Positions 23,445-32,065 of a stretch of 33,791 nucleotides of DNA are shown one piece after another. The position numbers and the translations under genes were made by a program. Under the pieces are notes generated by a model. It did not search any database. It worked only from the letters and a program-made list of their open reading frames with translations, and had not been told where the DNA came from. The number at the start of each line of letters is the position of its first letter. The stretch's first letter is position 1. The stretch is from an uncultured Lachnospiraceae bacterium. Lineage in GTDB: Bacteria; Bacillota; Clostridia; Lachnospirales; Lachnospiraceae. The DNA is taken from assembly GCA_947566705.1 (NCBI GenBank), contig CANOLA010000032.1:1-33791 (forward strand), read 5' to 3'.

Positions 23445-25004
23445 ATGGTACAAACAGCGATGGAGAGAGAGACGGTCATAGTGCTGGATTTCGGCGGGCA
23501 GTATAACCAGCTGATTGCGCGCAGGGTCAGGGAATGCAATGTATACTGTGAGGTGTATCCTTACACCATGAGCCTTGAAAAAATAAAAGAGATGGCGCCA
23601 AAGGGAATTATTTTTACTGGAGGACCGAACAGTGTTTATGGCGCAGATTCCGCGTTATGTGACAAGGAAATTTTTGAGCTGGGAATTCCGGTTCTTGGAA
23701 TCTGTTACGGGGCGCAGGTTATGGCGCTTTTGCTTGGAGGAAAGGTAATGGCCGCACCGGTCAGCGAGTATGGCAAGACCGAAGTGGAAACGGATAAGGA
23801 TGCGGCATTATTTGCAGGGGTGTCTGAAAAGACTATCTGCTGGATGAGCCACACGGATTATATTGAAAAAGCTCCAGCCGGATTTAAAGTAACGGCGCAT
23901 ACGCCGGTGTGTCCCGTTGCGGCAATGGAGTGCGCCGAAAAAAATTTATATGCAGTGCAGTTTCACCCGGAGGTCATGCACACGGCGGAAGGTGTGAAAA
24001 TGCTTAAAAACTTTGTAAAAAACATCTGCGGCTGCAGCGGCGACTGGAAAATGGATTCATTTGTGGAAACGACGATTCAGGAAATACGAAACAAGGTCGG
24101 AGACGGCAAGGTGCTTCTTGCGCTGTCTGGCGGCGTAGATTCCTCTGTCGCAGCGGGGCTGTTATCCCGTGCGGTCGGCAAACAGCTTACCTGCGTATTT
24201 GTGGATCATGGTCTGCTCCGTAAAAACGAGGGTGACGAGGTGGAAGCAGTTTTCGGGCCGGAAGGGGATTTTGATTTAAATTTCGTCCGCGTTAACGCTG
24301 CAGAACGCTATTATGAAAAGCTTGCGAAAGTTACGGAGCCAGAACAGAAACGCAAAATCATAGGAGAAGAATTCATCCATGTTTTTGAGGAAGAAGCGAA
24401 GAAAATCGGAGCAGTGGATTTCCTTGCGCAGGGCACCATTTATCCGGATGTAGTCGAGTCCGGCCTGGGAGGAAAGTCCGCAGTTATCAAATCGCATCAC
24501 AATGTGGGCGGTCTGCCGGAGTATGTGGATTTTAAGGAAATCATAGAACCACTGCGAAATCTTTTTAAGGATGAGGTCCGCAAAGCAGGACTGGAGCTTG
24601 GACTTCCGGAACATCTGGTATTTCGTCAGCCATTCCCCGGACCGGGACTTGGCATCCGCATTATCGGTGAGGTGACCGCAGAAAAGGTCCGTATTGTACA
24701 GGATGCGGATGCAATTTACCGTGAGGAGATTGCAAATGCGGGGCTGGATAAAGGCATGGGCCAGTATTTTGCGGCGCTTACGAATATGAGAAGCGTGGGC
24801 GTTATGGGCGATGGAAGGACGTATGATTATGCAGTGGCGCTTAGAGCTGTGAATACGGATGATTTTATGACGGCTGAGGCAGTCGATTTGCCGTTTGAGG
24901 TGCTGCAGAAGGTGATGGGGCGGATTATTAATGAGGTTAAGGGGGTTAACAGGGTGATGTATGATCTGACTAGTAAGCCGCCGGGGACGATTGAGTTCGA
25001 GTGA
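23445..25004 (+). CDS. guaA: GMP synthase (glutamine-hydrolysing)
   Basis: The 519-residue enzyme makes GMP from XMP, ATP and glutamine. The N-terminal glutaminase domain has [20 protein letters not shown], the nucleophile Cys87 in GICYGAQ and the His-Glu pair in QFHPEV. The synthetase domain has the PP-loop [14 protein letters not shown], and the dimerisation end has [14 protein letters not shown] and the terminal KPPGTIEFE. The ATG at 23445 gives a usual N terminus. ATG 23460 ([11 protein letters not shown]) is an alternative, and the frame upstream is excess. The last codons form the attachment site of the adjoining mobile element, yet the C terminus is complete. Confidence 0.95.
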   Translation: MVQTAMERETVIVLDFGGQYNQLIARRVRECNVYCEVYPYTMSLEKIKEMAPKGIIFTGGPNSVYGADSALCDKEIFELGIPVLGICYGAQVMALLLGGKVMAAPVSEYGKTEVETDKDAALFAGVSEKTICWMSHTDYIEKAPAGFKVTAHTPVCPVAAMECAEKNLYAVQFHPEVMHTAEGVKMLKNFVKNICGCSGDWKMDSFVETTIQEIRNKVGDGKVLLALSGGVDSSVAAGLLSRAVGKQLTCVFVDHGLLRKNEGDEVEAVFGPEGDFDLNFVRVNAAERYYEKLAKVTEPEQKRKIIGEEFIHVFEEEAKKIGAVDFLAQGTIYPDVVESGLGGKSAVIKSHHNVGGLPEYVDFKEIIEPLRNLFKDEVRKAGLELGLPEHLVFRQPFPGPGLGIRIIGEVTAEKVRIVQDADAIYREEIANAGLDKGMGQYFAALTNMRSVGVMGDGRTYDYAVALRAVNTDDFMTAEAVDLPFEVLQKVMGRIINEVKGVNRVMYDLTSKPPGTIEFE

Positions 25005-25006
25005 GA
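24999..25006 (+). other. Candidate left attachment site at the guaA 3' end
   Basis: GAGTGAGA covers the last codon and stop of guaA. Elements of Firmicutes commonly insert here, with a short core recorded as GAGTGGGA, which differs at one base. Genes of mobile character begin directly downstream. The matching right site is outside the window, so the limit is inferred. Confidence 0.5.
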
Positions 25007-25010
25007 GGGT

Positions 25011-25056
25011 AAATCCTCGCAAGTCTTGAAAAATCAAGGCTTGCGGGGATTTTTTA
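25011..25056 (+). terminator. Terminator downstream of guaA
   Basis: A long interrupted stem (AAATCCTCGCAAG / CTTGCGGGGATTT with an inner TCTTGA / TCAAGG) is followed by T residues. If the element's core is the GAGTGAGA at 24999, this terminator belongs to the element and replaces the host one. Confidence 0.85.
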
Positions 25057-25089
25057 GGTGGCGATGGGTACGATTTGGGTACAGAAATC

Positions 25090-26076
25090 TTAATTCTGCA
25101 TTTCAATTAAAGTTTCTGTACCATCGGAAGTTAACTCAATTAATTCTGCATCCTTAGTATCTTTGCTTAATTTTATCAATTGCTTAGAGAATAATAAAGC
25201 TTTAATTTTTTGAAATTGATTATCCTCTACATAGAGAGAATAATTATTTGGCATATACAATTCTTTTAAGCTTTGTTCAAAATCTTCTTTTACTTTTGAT
25301 GATTTTGTAGGCGTCATGATAAGTGGAGCGATAATTTGGAATATTTCGTTTATTTTAAGGGTAATTTGTGAATTGCGTAACTTTTCCATAAACTCTACTG
25401 CTCCTGACACATTTAAAATTATTTCTTTATTCCAAAACTCAGATTGGGTGCTGGCTGGTTGCTTTAAATCTGTCTTTTGTTTCAATTGTTCTTTTAATTC
25501 ATTAACTTCTTGTACAAGTTTAGAATTTTGTTCCACAAGATTATTATAGGTTGAGTCACTGACTCCTCGTGTCCAGCCTTCAAAGTCATAATCTTCTTTC
25601 AATTCTGAAAGGGATTCATGGATTGCTAATTTAATATCTTTGCAGTCATCAACAATTTTTACCATTTTGCTCATTACTAATTTTTTGAATTCGTCGTATA
25701 AGTATTTGTTGCTATGTTCAGAGATATCATCTGGATTTGAACCAATACTCTCTTTACGTTTAATAAAACTATCGGACAGTACAGTAGCAAATACTGGGAT
25801 GTCCTTAGAGATTGCATATTCGTATTCTAATTGGGTATAGCTTTTCTTGCTTGTCGGTTCTATACTACCATATCTGCCGCCTAGGATAAGCATATAAATA
25901 TCGGAATCATTTATCCATTTTTTAATTATTTCCCATTGGGAGTTATTTCCAGCTTTAAACAATTCCATACCAGCAGGAATGTTATTGCTCCCTAAGATTG
26001 CTTCTACGGCAGCTTGGCGTTCATCTTGTAAATCTTTGTATGTTGAGGATATAAAAATTTGTAGTTTCTTTTTCAT
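25090..26076 (-). CDS. DUF4062-domain protein, probable defence cargo
   Basis: The 328-residue protein begins MKKKLQIFISSTYKDLQDER and has LGGRYGSIEPTSKKSYTQLE near 66-85, which together mark DUF4062, a TIR-like/flavodoxin-type domain found in NTPase and defence proteins. A coiled coil follows (about 178-203, LVEQNSKLVQEVNELKEQLK) and then a C-terminal helical domain resembling a winged helix. Some DUF4062 proteins are suspected NAD- or nucleotide-acting effectors. No enzymatic residue set is established here. AGGAG precedes the start. It lies between the attachment site and the repressor gene, the usual place for cargo, and is AT-rich. Confidence 0.75.
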   Translation of the reverse strand: MKKKLQIFISSTYKDLQDERQAAVEAILGSNNIPAGMELFKAGNNSQWEIIKKWINDSDIYMLILGGRYGSIEPTSKKSYTQLEYEYAISKDIPVFATVLSDSFIKRKESIGSNPDDISEHSNKYLYDEFKKLVMSKMVKIVDDCKDIKLAIHESLSELKEDYDFEGWTRGVSDSTYNNLVEQNSKLVQEVNELKEQLKQKTDLKQPASTQSEFWNKEIILNVSGAVEFMEKLRNSQITLKINEIFQIIAPLIMTPTKSSKVKEDFEQSLKELYMPNNYSLYVEDNQFQKIKALLFSKQLIKLSKDTKDAELIELTSDGTETLIEMQN

Positions 26077-26099
26077 GTGCGCATGCTCCTATTCTTGTA

Positions 26100-26645
26100 T
26101 TAATTTTTGGGATTCAATCCTATTTTATCCATAGTCTCATCATGAATTTTTTGTATATTAAGGCGATCCAGCCAAGGTTCCGATTCAGGATAAATATCCA
26201 TCCACAAATTGAAATCTGCTTCAGCCTTTAATAGTGCTTCCCCGCGTTTCTTCACATCCTTAATAGAATTACATTTTTCCACTTCTTCTATATATTCTTC
26301 GTAGCGATCACACCATGAGCGCATTAAAGAAAGTGTACCAAAACTGACAGCAACCATATCATTGCCGTCCTGATCCTGATATTCAAACAAATGCCCGTCA
26401 TACTGGCGGAACACTTGAAAAAGCCTGTGCATAGCTTTGATGCCGTCAAAATCAGAGTTGGTTAATACTTCTACGTTGACAGCGAGTGCCTGTGCTAAAG
26501 CTTCTAATGATTTTAATTTGGGGTTTCTGCGCCCGCTCTCATATGCTCTAATGTAGGCTTCGCTGACGCCAACCATTTCTCCTAATTGCTTTAATGTCAG
26601 ACCTCGTTCTTGACGTATGCGTCGAATATTTTCGCCGACTGTCAT
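26100..26645 (-). CDS. XRE-family repressor of the element
   Basis: The 181-residue protein has an N-terminal helix-turn-helix (MTVGENIRRIRQERGLTLKQ, then VGVSEAYIRAYESGRRNP) and a C-terminal domain of unknown type (RSWCDRYEEYIEEVEKCNSI region). The start at 26645 has AGGAGG at a relaxed 11 bases. The frame upstream to 26705 has none. It is divergent from the excisionase and integrase genes, with GATAC-type operators in between, so it probably represses both directions. DUF4062 follows it in the same direction and may be co-regulated. Confidence 0.82.
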   Translation of the reverse strand: MTVGENIRRIRQERGLTLKQLGEMVGVSEAYIRAYESGRRNPKLKSLEALAQALAVNVEVLTNSDFDGIKAMHRLFQVFRQYDGHLFEYQDQDGNDMVAVSFGTLSLMRSWCDRYEEYIEEVEKCNSIKDVKKRGEALLKAEADFNLWMDIYPESEPWLDRLNIQKIHDETMDKIGLNPKN

Positions 26646-26712
26646 AATTATTATGCCTCCTGTGTTATGGTATTTTTCATCAATATAAGCAAATATCAAA
26701 TGCAACTTAATA

Positions 26713-26806
26713 ATATCATAAGATACGGAATAAATAAAGAGATATTAAAAAAGCTATTGACACGCATCAAAAGATACGCTAATATATAAACGTATCAAAA
26801 TGATAC
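26713..26806. promoter_or_regulatory. Divergent promoter and triple operator of the element
   Basis: The plus-strand promoter is TTGACA (26757-26762), a 17-base spacer and TAATAT (26780-26785). Three dyads with half-sites GATAC and GTATC or close variants lie at 26713-26726, 26764-26777 (inside the promoter spacer) and 26792-26806 (perfect, GTATCAAAATGATAC). This is the layout of a phage-like repressor switch controlling excision. Confidence 0.8.
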
Positions 26807-26843
26807 ACATAAAAATCAAATGGTATAAACAGGAGGAAATGAA

Positions 26844-27038
26844 ATGAACGAAAAACTTTATTACAATGCCGCAGACATTGCGGCGATGCTCGGCATCAGC
26901 ATGGGAAAGTCTTACAAGATTCTGCGGGAAATGAACAGCGAATTATCTTCTAAAGGCTTTCTCACAATCGCAGGGAAAATCCCCGTAGCCTATTTCAAAG
27001 AAAAATGGTACGGGGCGGCAAAGGAGGCGGTTGTATGA
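26844..27038 (+). CDS. Small HTH protein, excisionase-like
   Basis: The 64-residue protein has a MerR/Xis-like helix-turn-helix: YYNAADIAAMLGISMGKSYK (6-25), then KILREMN and a wing region FLTIAGKIPVAYF. Proteins of this type in clostridial elements direct excision or help the integrase. AGGAGG precedes the ATG, and its stop overlaps the integrase start (ATGA), which indicates coupled translation. It is transcribed from the repressor-controlled promoter. Confidence 0.8.
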   Translation: MNEKLYYNAADIAAMLGISMGKSYKILREMNSELSSKGFLTIAGKIPVAYFKEKWYGAAKEAVV

Positions 27039-28114
27039 GCTGTAATGCAAAGAAAGATCCCAACGGCACATGGCGGATACAATACCGCTGGACGGATTGG
27101 ACAGGAGCAAAAAAGAAATCACAGAAAAGAGGATTTAAAACAAAGAAGGAAGCGGAAGAATGGTATGCACATTTCTTATTGCAGCAATCTTCTGATCCAA
27201 CAATGACGCTGGCTGATTTTTGGGAGATTTACAAGGCAGATATGGAAAAGCGCCTGCGGAAAACTACCATGAAACAGAAGGAGTATGTGATGAATGATAA
27301 AGTCCTGCCTTATTTTGGCAAGACACCAATCAATGAAATCACTGCCCCTATGATAAGAAAGTGGCAGGGTGAAATGATGGAGAAAGGCTTCAAGCCTACT
27401 TATCTGAAAACCATACATAATCAGCTCAGCGCTATTCTGAATTATGCAGTCAATTTTTATGAGTTGCGTTCCAATCCATGCCGGAAAGCAGGAAGTATGG
27501 GAAAGAGCAGGGTGGATGAAAGACCATACTGGACTTTGGAGGAATTTCAGAAGTTTTCGGATGCAATTATGGATAAGCAGGATTCGTGGGTTGCATTCCA
27601 GATTTTATTCTGGACAGGGATGCGTTTGGGAGAGCTGCTTGCGCTTCAGGTAAAGGACGTAAATTTTGAGGAAGGCACGATTACCGTTGATGAATCCCTT
27701 GCGAGGATTGACGGGGAAGATTTAATAACCGCACCGAAAACAGAAAGTTCCATCAGGGTAATTACGATACATAAAGAATTGCAGGAGGCGATAAAGGAGT
27801 ATATTGCAACGCTTTATCGGGCGAGGGCAGGCACACGCCTTTTTGCAGGAAGGACAAAGAGTTTTTTTGAACATGAAATGGAACGGGGAATCAAGCTGTC
27901 CGGTGTAAAAAAGATTACCGTCCATTGTACCAGACACAGTCATGCGAGTATGCTTGTACAGATGGGATTTAGTCCTGTTGAGATTGCAAAGCGGTTAGGG
28001 CATGGCAAAGTTACAACTACGATTGAAACGTACTGCCATCAGTCTATGGATGCGCAGATAAAGATTGCGGACAGGCTTGGAAAAGTGGAGAGGGGTGAGG
28101 AAAGTGGCGTGTAA
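27035..28114 (+). CDS. int: Tyrosine site-specific integrase
   Basis: The 359-residue recombinase has an N-terminal arm-binding domain (residues 8-50, RWTDWTGAKKKSQKRGFKTK), a core-binding SAM-like domain (56-150) and a catalytic domain. The catalytic residues appear in order: R197 (WTGMRLGELLAL), K235, H297-x-x-R300 (HCTRHSHASML), H323 (LGHGKVTTT) and Y333 (ETYCHQS). The start at 27035 has AAAGGAGG. The upstream ATG at 27005 lies inside xis. It integrates the element, most likely at guaA. Its last 11 bases overlap the MobC-like gene. Confidence 0.93.
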   Translation: MSCNAKKDPNGTWRIQYRWTDWTGAKKKSQKRGFKTKKEAEEWYAHFLLQQSSDPTMTLADFWEIYKADMEKRLRKTTMKQKEYVMNDKVLPYFGKTPINEITAPMIRKWQGEMMEKGFKPTYLKTIHNQLSAILNYAVNFYELRSNPCRKAGSMGKSRVDERPYWTLEEFQKFSDAIMDKQDSWVAFQILFWTGMRLGELLALQVKDVNFEEGTITVDESLARIDGEDLITAPKTESSIRVITIHKELQEAIKEYIATLYRARAGTRLFAGRTKSFFEHEMERGIKLSGVKKITVHCTRHSHASMLVQMGFSPVEIAKRLGHGKVTTTIETYCHQSMDAQIKIADRLGKVERGEESGV

Positions 28115-28439
28115 ACGTGAGGACAGGTTTCGGCGCAATACAATCGCATTCTGGCTGAGTGATGAAGAAAAAGCCCAAGTGGAAGCGAGGATTATATTAT
28201 CGGGACTTCCCAAAGGAGATTATTACCGCAAAGCCATATTGGGACAGGAAGTGACGGTAACTGTCGGAAATTATATGTCTAACAGAGTCGCAAAAGCTTT
28301 AGAACAGATATTGGAACATCTGAAAGGCGGAAATACAGAAGATGAAAAATTACTGTTTCAACTGGTAAAGCAGCTATTAGAAATTCGGCAGAATGAAAAT
28401 GCTCCTGCTGGTAATAGGAGCATTTCGGAAACAGATTAG
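28104..28439 (+). CDS. MobC-like relaxosome accessory protein
   Basis: The 111-residue basic protein reads RRNTIAFWLSDEEKAQVEAR, then LPKGDYYRKAILGQEV, the ribbon-helix-helix-plus-helix pattern of MobC/relaxosome proteins that help the relaxase nick oriT. The GTG at 28104 is chosen because GAGGGGTGAGG precedes it. It overlaps int by 11 bases, as expected of a single mobilization transcript. Confidence 0.7.
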   Translation: MACKREDRFRRNTIAFWLSDEEKAQVEARIILSGLPKGDYYRKAILGQEVTVTVGNYMSNRVAKALEQILEHLKGGNTEDEKLLFQLVKQLLEIRQNENAPAGNRSISETD

Positions 28440-28523
28440 GTTGTTGGAGCAACTTAATCTGAGTGCAAAAAAGACAAGCCTCTTTGCATATATTTTGCAG
28501 ATTTATTATAACAGAGGCTTTTC
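28433..28523 (+). terminator. Two hairpins after the MobC-like gene
   Basis: The first pairs AGATTAGGTTG with CAACTTAATCT with one mismatch (28433-28460). The second pairs AAGCCTCT with AGAGGCTT (28476-28483, 28513-28520) and is followed by T residues. This may be a terminator ending the int-mob transcript. The next gene follows 29 bases later. Confidence 0.55.
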
Positions 28524-28551
28524 CGAATGAAAAGGAGGAGAGGCATTAAAA

Positions 28552-29199
28552 TTGAATATTTTTTCAGAGGTAAAGGAACATTTGACAGCAAGGCAAGTGG
28601 CAGAATATTATGGTTTGCAGGTTAAAAGAAATGACTTAGTTTGTTGTCCATTTCATGATGATAAACACCCAAGCATGAAGATTGATAAAAATTATCACTG
28701 CTTTGCCTGTGGTGTTGGTGGAGATGCGGTTGATTATGTTTCCCGTATGTTTGGACTGTCACAGTATGATGCAGCGTTAAAGCTGATAGGGGACTTTTCT
28801 CTGCCTGTTGAGGTAAGGGGAAATACAGAGTTAAATATACAGGAGAAAGAACGTATTCATAGGGAAAAGGCAGGGCGTGAAAGAATAGCGCATATTAAAG
28901 AGCGTTTTGAAAAATGGTGCAGTCAGACGATTGATATGTTGAGGAATTGTATCTTGGAGATTGACGATGTAAATCATTTTCTCATTGAAAAACCGCCTGA
29001 TATTATTTTTTCGGAAGATTATGCACAGATGCTCCATGCAGAGCCGATTATCAATTACTGGCTGGATATTCTGTGTATGGGAGATGTTTCAGAAAGGCAG
29101 GAGTTATTTTTAAAAGACAGAAAGAAGGTGGAGGAACTTGCAGGAAAATTCTGTGCAGGAAGAAAACGAATTATGGGATGCAGTAGGGGAAGCGCTTGA
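28552..29199 (+). CDS. CHC2 zinc-finger primase-like protein
   Basis: The 215-residue protein has an N-terminal CHC2 zinc-binding domain as in DnaG: C32-PFH35-DDKHPSMKI and C50-FACG (C50, C53), which binds single-stranded template. The downstream TOPRIM domain of DnaG is missing, so priming catalysis must come from a partner. The TTG at 28552 has AAAGGAGGAG 11 bases upstream. The end overlaps the VirE-type ATPase gene by 62 bases in another frame. Confidence 0.8.
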   Translation: MNIFSEVKEHLTARQVAEYYGLQVKRNDLVCCPFHDDKHPSMKIDKNYHCFACGVGGDAVDYVSRMFGLSQYDAALKLIGDFSLPVEVRGNTELNIQEKERIHREKAGRERIAHIKERFEKWCSQTIDMLRNCILEIDDVNHFLIEKPPDIIFSEDYAQMLHAEPIINYWLDILCMGDVSERQELFLKDRKKVEELAGKFCAGRKRIMGCSRGSA

Positions 29200-30496
29200 T
29201 GCAGAAATGAGTACCATAGAGGATATTCTGGAATCGCTTGCAAGAACACAGAAAGGGAATGTGAAATCTTCCATTGAGAACTGTATGACTATTTTATACA
29301 GAGATCCAGTGCTGAAGGATGCTATATGTAAAAATGAATTGACAAATAAAATAGATATTGTAAAGAAACTATCGTGGAAACGGAATGGAAGCTGCATTAC
29401 AGATGTGGATATGTACCAGATTCAGCGTTACATAGAAACAAATTATGGAATTTCCAGTGATAAGGCAATTAACAAGGCAGTCAGCATTGTAGCAAGTGAA
29501 AAAAGTTATCATCCAATCAGAAATTTTCTTGAAGCCTTACAATGGGACGGAAAAAACAGAATTGCAAGTCTGCTCCCACGTTTTCTTGGCGCAGATGATA
29601 ACGAATATACAAGAGAAATCATGCAGCTTTTGATGCTGGCGGCGATACACCGGATTTATGAGCCGGGCTGTAAGTTTGAGATTATGGTCTGCCTTGTGGG
29701 TGGTCAGGGCGCAGGAAAGTCCACATTTTTCCGTTTTCTTGCTGTCAATGATGAGTGGTTTACAGACGATTTGAAGCGTATGGATGATGAAAATGTTTAC
29801 AGCAAGATGCAGGGGCATTGGATTATTGAGATGTCGGAAATGCTTGCCACTGTCAATGCAAAAAGCATTGAAGATATTAAATCATTTTTGAGCAGACAGA
29901 AAGAAACATACCGTATTCCATATCAGACTTATGCTGAGGACAGACTAAGACAGTGTATTTTTGTCGGCACATCAAATAATCTTGATTTTCTTCCGCTGGA
30001 CAGGACAGGAAACAGAAGGTTTGCGCCTGTTCTGGTTCATCAGGAGCGTGTGGAGAAACATATCCTTGAGGACGAAAAGGAGTCGAGGGAATATATTGTG
30101 CAGGCATGGGCGGAGGCAATGGTTATCTATAAGAACTGTCCACATGAATTGAAGCTGTCAAAGGAAATGGAAGAATATCTGAAAGAGATGCAGAAACAGT
30201 TTATGCCGGAGGATACAAAGGTGGGTGTTATTCAGGCTTGGCTTGACGATTGTACTGACGAATATGTGTGCAGTGAGATGATTTACAGAGAAGCACTTCG
30301 GCATGAGTATGAAGAACCGAAACGTTGGGAGATTAACGAAATCAATGATATTATGAACACCTGCATTGAAGGGTGGGAGAAAGTTAATTCTCACAGATTC
30401 GATAAAGGATACGGCAGGCAGCGGGGATGGAAAAGAAAATCCGATGGAGGAGAGTTTTCATCAATCCCCCAAGATGTACAGACACCATTTGAATAG
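29138..30496 (+). CDS. VirE/VapE-type P-loop ATPase (putative SF3 helicase)
   Basis: The 452-residue protein has the virulence-associated-E domain. Its P-loop is GGQGAGKSTF (188-197), with an acidic second box (HWIIEMSEML, near 235), a sensor segment with VGTSNN and an arginine-rich GNRRFAPV. In phages and elements this family, often next to a CHC2 primase, is thought to unwind DNA for replication. The TTG start at 29138 has GGAGG close by. An ATG at 29207 (MSTIEDILES) is an alternative. The C terminus is basic. It probably works with the upstream primase. Confidence 0.85.
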   Translation: MQENSVQEENELWDAVGEALDAEMSTIEDILESLARTQKGNVKSSIENCMTILYRDPVLKDAICKNELTNKIDIVKKLSWKRNGSCITDVDMYQIQRYIETNYGISSDKAINKAVSIVASEKSYHPIRNFLEALQWDGKNRIASLLPRFLGADDNEYTREIMQLLMLAAIHRIYEPGCKFEIMVCLVGGQGAGKSTFFRFLAVNDEWFTDDLKRMDDENVYSKMQGHWIIEMSEMLATVNAKSIEDIKSFLSRQKETYRIPYQTYAEDRLRQCIFVGTSNNLDFLPLDRTGNRRFAPVLVHQERVEKHILEDEKESREYIVQAWAEAMVIYKNCPHELKLSKEMEEYLKEMQKQFMPEDTKVGVIQAWLDDCTDEYVCSEMIYREALRHEYEEPKRWEINEINDIMNTCIEGWEKVNSHRFDKGYGRQRGWKRKSDGGEFSSIPQDVQTPFE

Positions 30497-30525
30497 TAAA
30501 AATAATTTTATGGAACTCTTTTCAG

Positions 30526-30620
30526 TGTCGTTGACACAGTCTGTTGACAGTTTTGTCAACAGACGTTTACAAGAGAGTACAGTAAAATCAATGGTTTGAG
30601 GTGCTTGTCAACGGTGTCAA
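30526..30620. promoter_or_regulatory. TGTCAAC repeat cluster, candidate parC centromere
   Basis: Five or six copies of GTTGACA or TGTCAAC occur within about 90 bases. They include a perfect palindrome with arms GTCTGTTGACA and TGTCAACAGAC (30539-30549, 30554-30564) and a direct pair TGTCAACGGTGTCAAC near 30606-30621. The cluster is directly upstream of the ParM-like gene, where ParR-type proteins bind in type II partition loci. Confidence 0.65.
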
Positions 30621-30676
30621 CAGAAAATTTGGAAAATGGAAAAGCAAGATTAACAGAAAATGGGAGGGCATTCATT

Positions 30677-31600
30677 ATGCAGAATTATAATAACATAAAA
30701 ATCATTATCGGGCTGGATCATGGCTACGGTAACATAAAAACAGCGCACAGGATATTCAGGACAGGCGTGGAGTGTTTTGAGGAAGAACCAATTGTCAGCA
30801 TGAATTATATCAAGTATAAGGATAAGTATTATGTGATCGGGGAAAACCATTTGATTTATCAGGGCATCAAGACCGATTCACAAGACTTCTATATTTTTAC
30901 GCTTGCAGGCTTGGCGGAGGAAATGAAATTCCGAGGTCTGCATGAGGCAAAAGTGGTGCTGGCGGTTGGACTTCCGCTTGCTTGGGCGAAAAGTCAGGCG
31001 GCGGATTTTAAGAAATATCTGATGCAGGAGCAGGAGTTGTTCTTCTCGTTCCGCAAAGAAAGTTACAGGGTGCATTTGTGCGGAGTGGAGGTGTTCCCAC
31101 AGGGATTTGCAGCGGTATGCAATGCCGGAGTTATGAAAGGCTTCAACATGATAGCGGATATCGGAAATGGCACTATGAACGTGATGCAGATTATTGACGG
31201 CAGACCATTAGAGAAAAGTCTTGTGACAGATAAGTTTGGTGTTTCTATTTGTATGAAGGAAATACAAAAGGAATTATCCAAATCATCAGGGGAGAGCATA
31301 CTAGAGGTTATGATTGAGCCGATGCTGATAAACGGGTTAAAGGGCAGAGTGGACGCAACAGCAAAGGTTGTAGGGCGCATTGCCGCAGGATACGCAGAGA
31401 ATATTTTAAAGCGTTTGATTGATTATGGATATAAAGAAAATCTGGTGCATCTCTATGTGATTGGCGGAGGCGGTTGCCTGCTCAGGCATTACAGTGATAT
31501 TGCATCAAAGGGACATGTGACTTTTATTGAGGACATCTGTGCCAATGCAAAAGGATACGAGTACCTTGCAACGCAGAAACAGCGCAGACAGGCAGTGTAG
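30677..31600 (+). CDS. parM: ParM/Alp-like actin ATPase
   Basis: The 307-residue protein has the actin-fold phosphate-1 loop IIGLDHGYGNIKTA (10-23), phosphate-2 MIADIGNGTMNVM (near 160-172), and an adenosine-binding VIGGGGCLL (near 270-278). It is a plasmid-segregation actin that would polymerise to push copies apart. The ATG at 30677 follows GGGAGGG. The frame upstream runs through the repeat cluster. The next gene starts 16 bases later and is a likely adaptor. Confidence 0.87.
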   Translation: MQNYNNIKIIIGLDHGYGNIKTAHRIFRTGVECFEEEPIVSMNYIKYKDKYYVIGENHLIYQGIKTDSQDFYIFTLAGLAEEMKFRGLHEAKVVLAVGLPLAWAKSQAADFKKYLMQEQELFFSFRKESYRVHLCGVEVFPQGFAAVCNAGVMKGFNMIADIGNGTMNVMQIIDGRPLEKSLVTDKFGVSICMKEIQKELSKSSGESILEVMIEPMLINGLKGRVDATAKVVGRIAAGYAENILKRLIDYGYKENLVHLYVIGGGGCLLRHYSDIASKGHVTFIEDICANAKGYEYLATQKQRRQAV

Positions 31601-31615
31601 AAATGGGGTTATGGA

Positions 31616-32065
31616 ATGAGAAAGACCTATAAATGCAGCAATATAAAATTCTGCATGGAAGATGAAAACCAGCGCAGGACTTGGGAATATTTGCAGGGCA
31701 TGACACGAAAAGACGGTTCTTATGGGAAAATACTTTCTGATGCGTTTGTGGCGGTTATTGATAGGCAAATATTGGATAGAAATGATAAGGCGGTGAGTGA
31801 TTCTGCTATTTTGCTGGATCACAATACTGATATTTTTTGGAAGATGCTGGACAGGACATTGGAACAAAAATTCCATGGAATCCTTCAAGAGCTGCAGAAA
31901 GTTTTGGCAGAGCAGGTCAGCGACAGTTTAAGTCAATATGTTTCCGCGGTTCATTCCGATGCAGAAAAGCTGATAGAAAAGACTAATGCAGACGGGATGG
32001 GGCAGATGCAGGAGCCGGAATTATCCGAGGATATGATGGCATTTGCATTTGCAATGGGTGAATAG
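31616..32065 (+). CDS. Putative ParR-like DNA-binding adaptor (149 aa)
   Basis: The N terminus has a strand-helix-helix order (KCSNIKFCMEDENQRRTWEY, then SYGKILSDAFVAVIDRQ), which resembles ribbon-helix-helix proteins of the ParR type. The middle has a coiled-coil-like EQKFHGILQELQKVLAEQVS, and the last residues are acidic with MMAFAFAMGE, an amphipathic end like ParR tails that cap ParM filaments. No close homology is established. The role is inferred from its place after parM and the repeat cluster. Confidence 0.55.
   Translation: MRKTYKCSNIKFCMEDENQRRTWEYLQGMTRKDGSYGKILSDAFVAVIDRQILDRNDKAVSDSAILLDHNTDIFWKMLDRTLEQKFHGILQELQKVLAEQVSDSLSQYVSAVHSDAEKLIEKTNADGMGQMQEPELSEDMMAFAFAMGE

Noticed and set aside
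24276-25106. 276-codon minus-strand frame inside guaA
   Set aside because: It is antisense to the conserved synthetase domain of guaA and has no ribosome site or family likeness.
30510-30599. Small plus-strand ORF MELFSVSLTQSVDSFV through the TGTCAAC repeats
   Set aside because: The codons follow the repeats and it has no ribosome site. The region is better explained as a DNA-binding repeat cluster.
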